Part shown: one piece after another, positions 14,231 through 15,010 of the stretch
Layout of the letters: each line of letters begins with the position of its first letter
How positions within the stretch are numbered: position 1 is the first letter of the stretch
Assembly (NCBI GenBank): GCA_027489105.1
Contig: JAIYAJ010000314.1
Location: forward strand, 1-15,010
DNA length: 15,010 bases
DNA from: Zymomonas sp.
GTDB lineage: Bacteria > Pseudomonadota > Alphaproteobacteria > Sphingomonadales > Sphingomonadaceae
Direction: 5' to 3'
Notes under the pieces: generated by a model
What the model was told of the DNA's origin: nothing
The model's input: the letters and a program-made list of their open reading frames with translations, nothing else
Databases searched by the model: none
Made by a program: the position numbers and the translations under genes

Positions 14231-15010
14231 CTACCGGCGGCCGAGGATATGGTCAACGAGCGCGCCGAGGCTCGAAAAGCTCTCCTGGCGCATCGCCTTG
14301 CCCGGCGGATCCTTGGCGGCAGGCGCCCAGGCCTGAGTGAAACCCAGCTTCGCCGCCTCCTTCAGCCGCAGCGGCGCATGCGCCACGCTGCGCACTTCTC
14401 CGGACAGGGCGATTTCGCCGAACAGCACGCAGTCGATCGGCACCGGTCGTTCGGCCAGCGCCGACACCAGCGCGGCCGCGACCGCCAGATCGGCGGCGGG
14501 ATCGGACACGCGGTAGCCGCCGGCGATGTTGAGATAGACTTCGGCGGTCGAGAAGCTCAGCCCGCAGCGCGCCTCGAGCACCGCCAATATCATTGCCAGC
14601 CGACCCGAATCCCATCCGACCACCGCCCGGCGCGGGGTCGCCCCGCTCTGCAGCCGCACGGTCAGCGCCTGGATCTCGACCAGCACCGGCCGGGTCCCCT
14701 CCATCGCCGGGAAGACGGTGGCCCCGCTCACCCCCTCCCCGCGCGCCGTCAGGAACAGCGCGCTGGGATTGGCGACCTCGCTCAGCCCCTCCTCCGCCAT
14801 CGCGAACACGCCGATCTCATCGGTGCCGCCGAAGCGGTTCTTCACTGCGCGCAGGATGCGATATTGATGGCTGCGCTCGCCCTCGAAGCTCAGCACCGTG
14901 TCGACCATATGCTCAAGCACGCGGGGTCCGGCGATCGACCCGTCCTTGGTGACGTGGCCGACGAGCACGAGCGACGTGCCGCGCTCCTTGGCGAAGCGGA
15001 TCAGTTCCTG
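14231..15010 (-). CDS. radA: DNA repair protein RadA (5' end outside window)
   Basis: RadA (Sms) is a RecA-like helicase with a C-terminal Lon-like domain that promotes branch migration during recombinational repair. The visible 259 codons are the C-terminal half or more; the frame is open to the last base, so the N-terminal zinc finger and Walker A lie beyond the window. Seen are LVLVGHVTKDGSIAGPRVLE (the Walker B region), FEGERSHQYRILRAVKNRFG with the diagnostic KNRFG motif, GVFAMAEEGLSEVANPSALF, and the Lon-protease-like domain VGWDSGRLAMILAVLEARCG to the end. The Lon-like part has no sign of damage. The stop at 14231 is 12 bp before cvpA. Confidence 0.96.
   Translation of the reverse strand, partial: QELIRFAKERGTSLVLVGHVTKDGSIAGPRVLEHMVDTVLSFEGERSHQYRILRAVKNRFGGTDEIGVFAMAEEGLSEVANPSALFLTARGEGVSGATVFPAMEGTRPVLVEIQALTVRLQSGATPRRAVVGWDSGRLAMILAVLEARCGLSFSTAEVYLNIAGGYRVSDPAADLAVAAALVSALAERPVPIDCVLFGEIALSGEVRSVAHAPLRLKEAAKLGFTQAWAPAAKDPPGKAMRQESFSSLGALVDHILGRR

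Overview
The window looks like a high-GC alphaproteobacterial chromosome, most likely a sphingomonad (Sphingomonas or a relative). This rests on the character of the proteins (ETF-ubiquinone oxidoreductase, sphingomonad-style IspE, a Cys-less uracil-DNA-glycosylase-like protein next to a soluble lytic transglycosylase, PA0069-type radical SAM protein, CvpA, RadA) and on dense GC-ending codons. No rRNA, tRNA or plasmid marker is present to confirm it.

Layout. 1-1142: the end of a TPR-repeat gene and ispE on the + strand. 1143-3065: a noncoding and mobile island with REP-like inverted repeats and an intact IS110-family (IS1111-type) insertion sequence. The IS sits inside one copy of the repeat, and the uninterrupted target sequence survives 130 bp away. 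3066-6018: a minus-strand gene pair of lower GC than its surroundings, encoding an exported DUF3857/transglutaminase-like protein followed by an exported protein with three TonB-C-like repeats. 6219-6952: a small WYL-like gene and a small secreted protein, divergently arranged. 7016-8665: ETF-QO on the minus strand, with a clear rho-independent terminator. 8775-11847: a + strand cluster of a UDG-like gene, a lytic transglycosylase (4-bp overlap) and moaB (11-bp gap). 11882-15010: four minus-strand genes (hemerythrin-like, PA0069 radical SAM, cvpA, and radA cut by the window end).

How the parts relate. Most of the window is housekeeping: isoprenoid precursor synthesis (ispE), electron transfer from flavoproteins to ubiquinone (ETF-QO), cell-wall turnover (Slt), molybdenum cofactor synthesis (moaB) and recombination or repair (radA). 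The accessory part is 1143 to about 6200. The most interesting signal there is the IS1111-type element. Its 12-bp subterminal inverted repeats are visible and its insertion point can be reconstructed to within 3 bp. Its 3' noncoding segment, where IS1111-group elements are known to encode the guide RNA, carries a 9-nt match to the left flank of its own target. The second point of interest is the exported transglutaminase-like/TonB-C pair, whose substrate and function I cannot assign.
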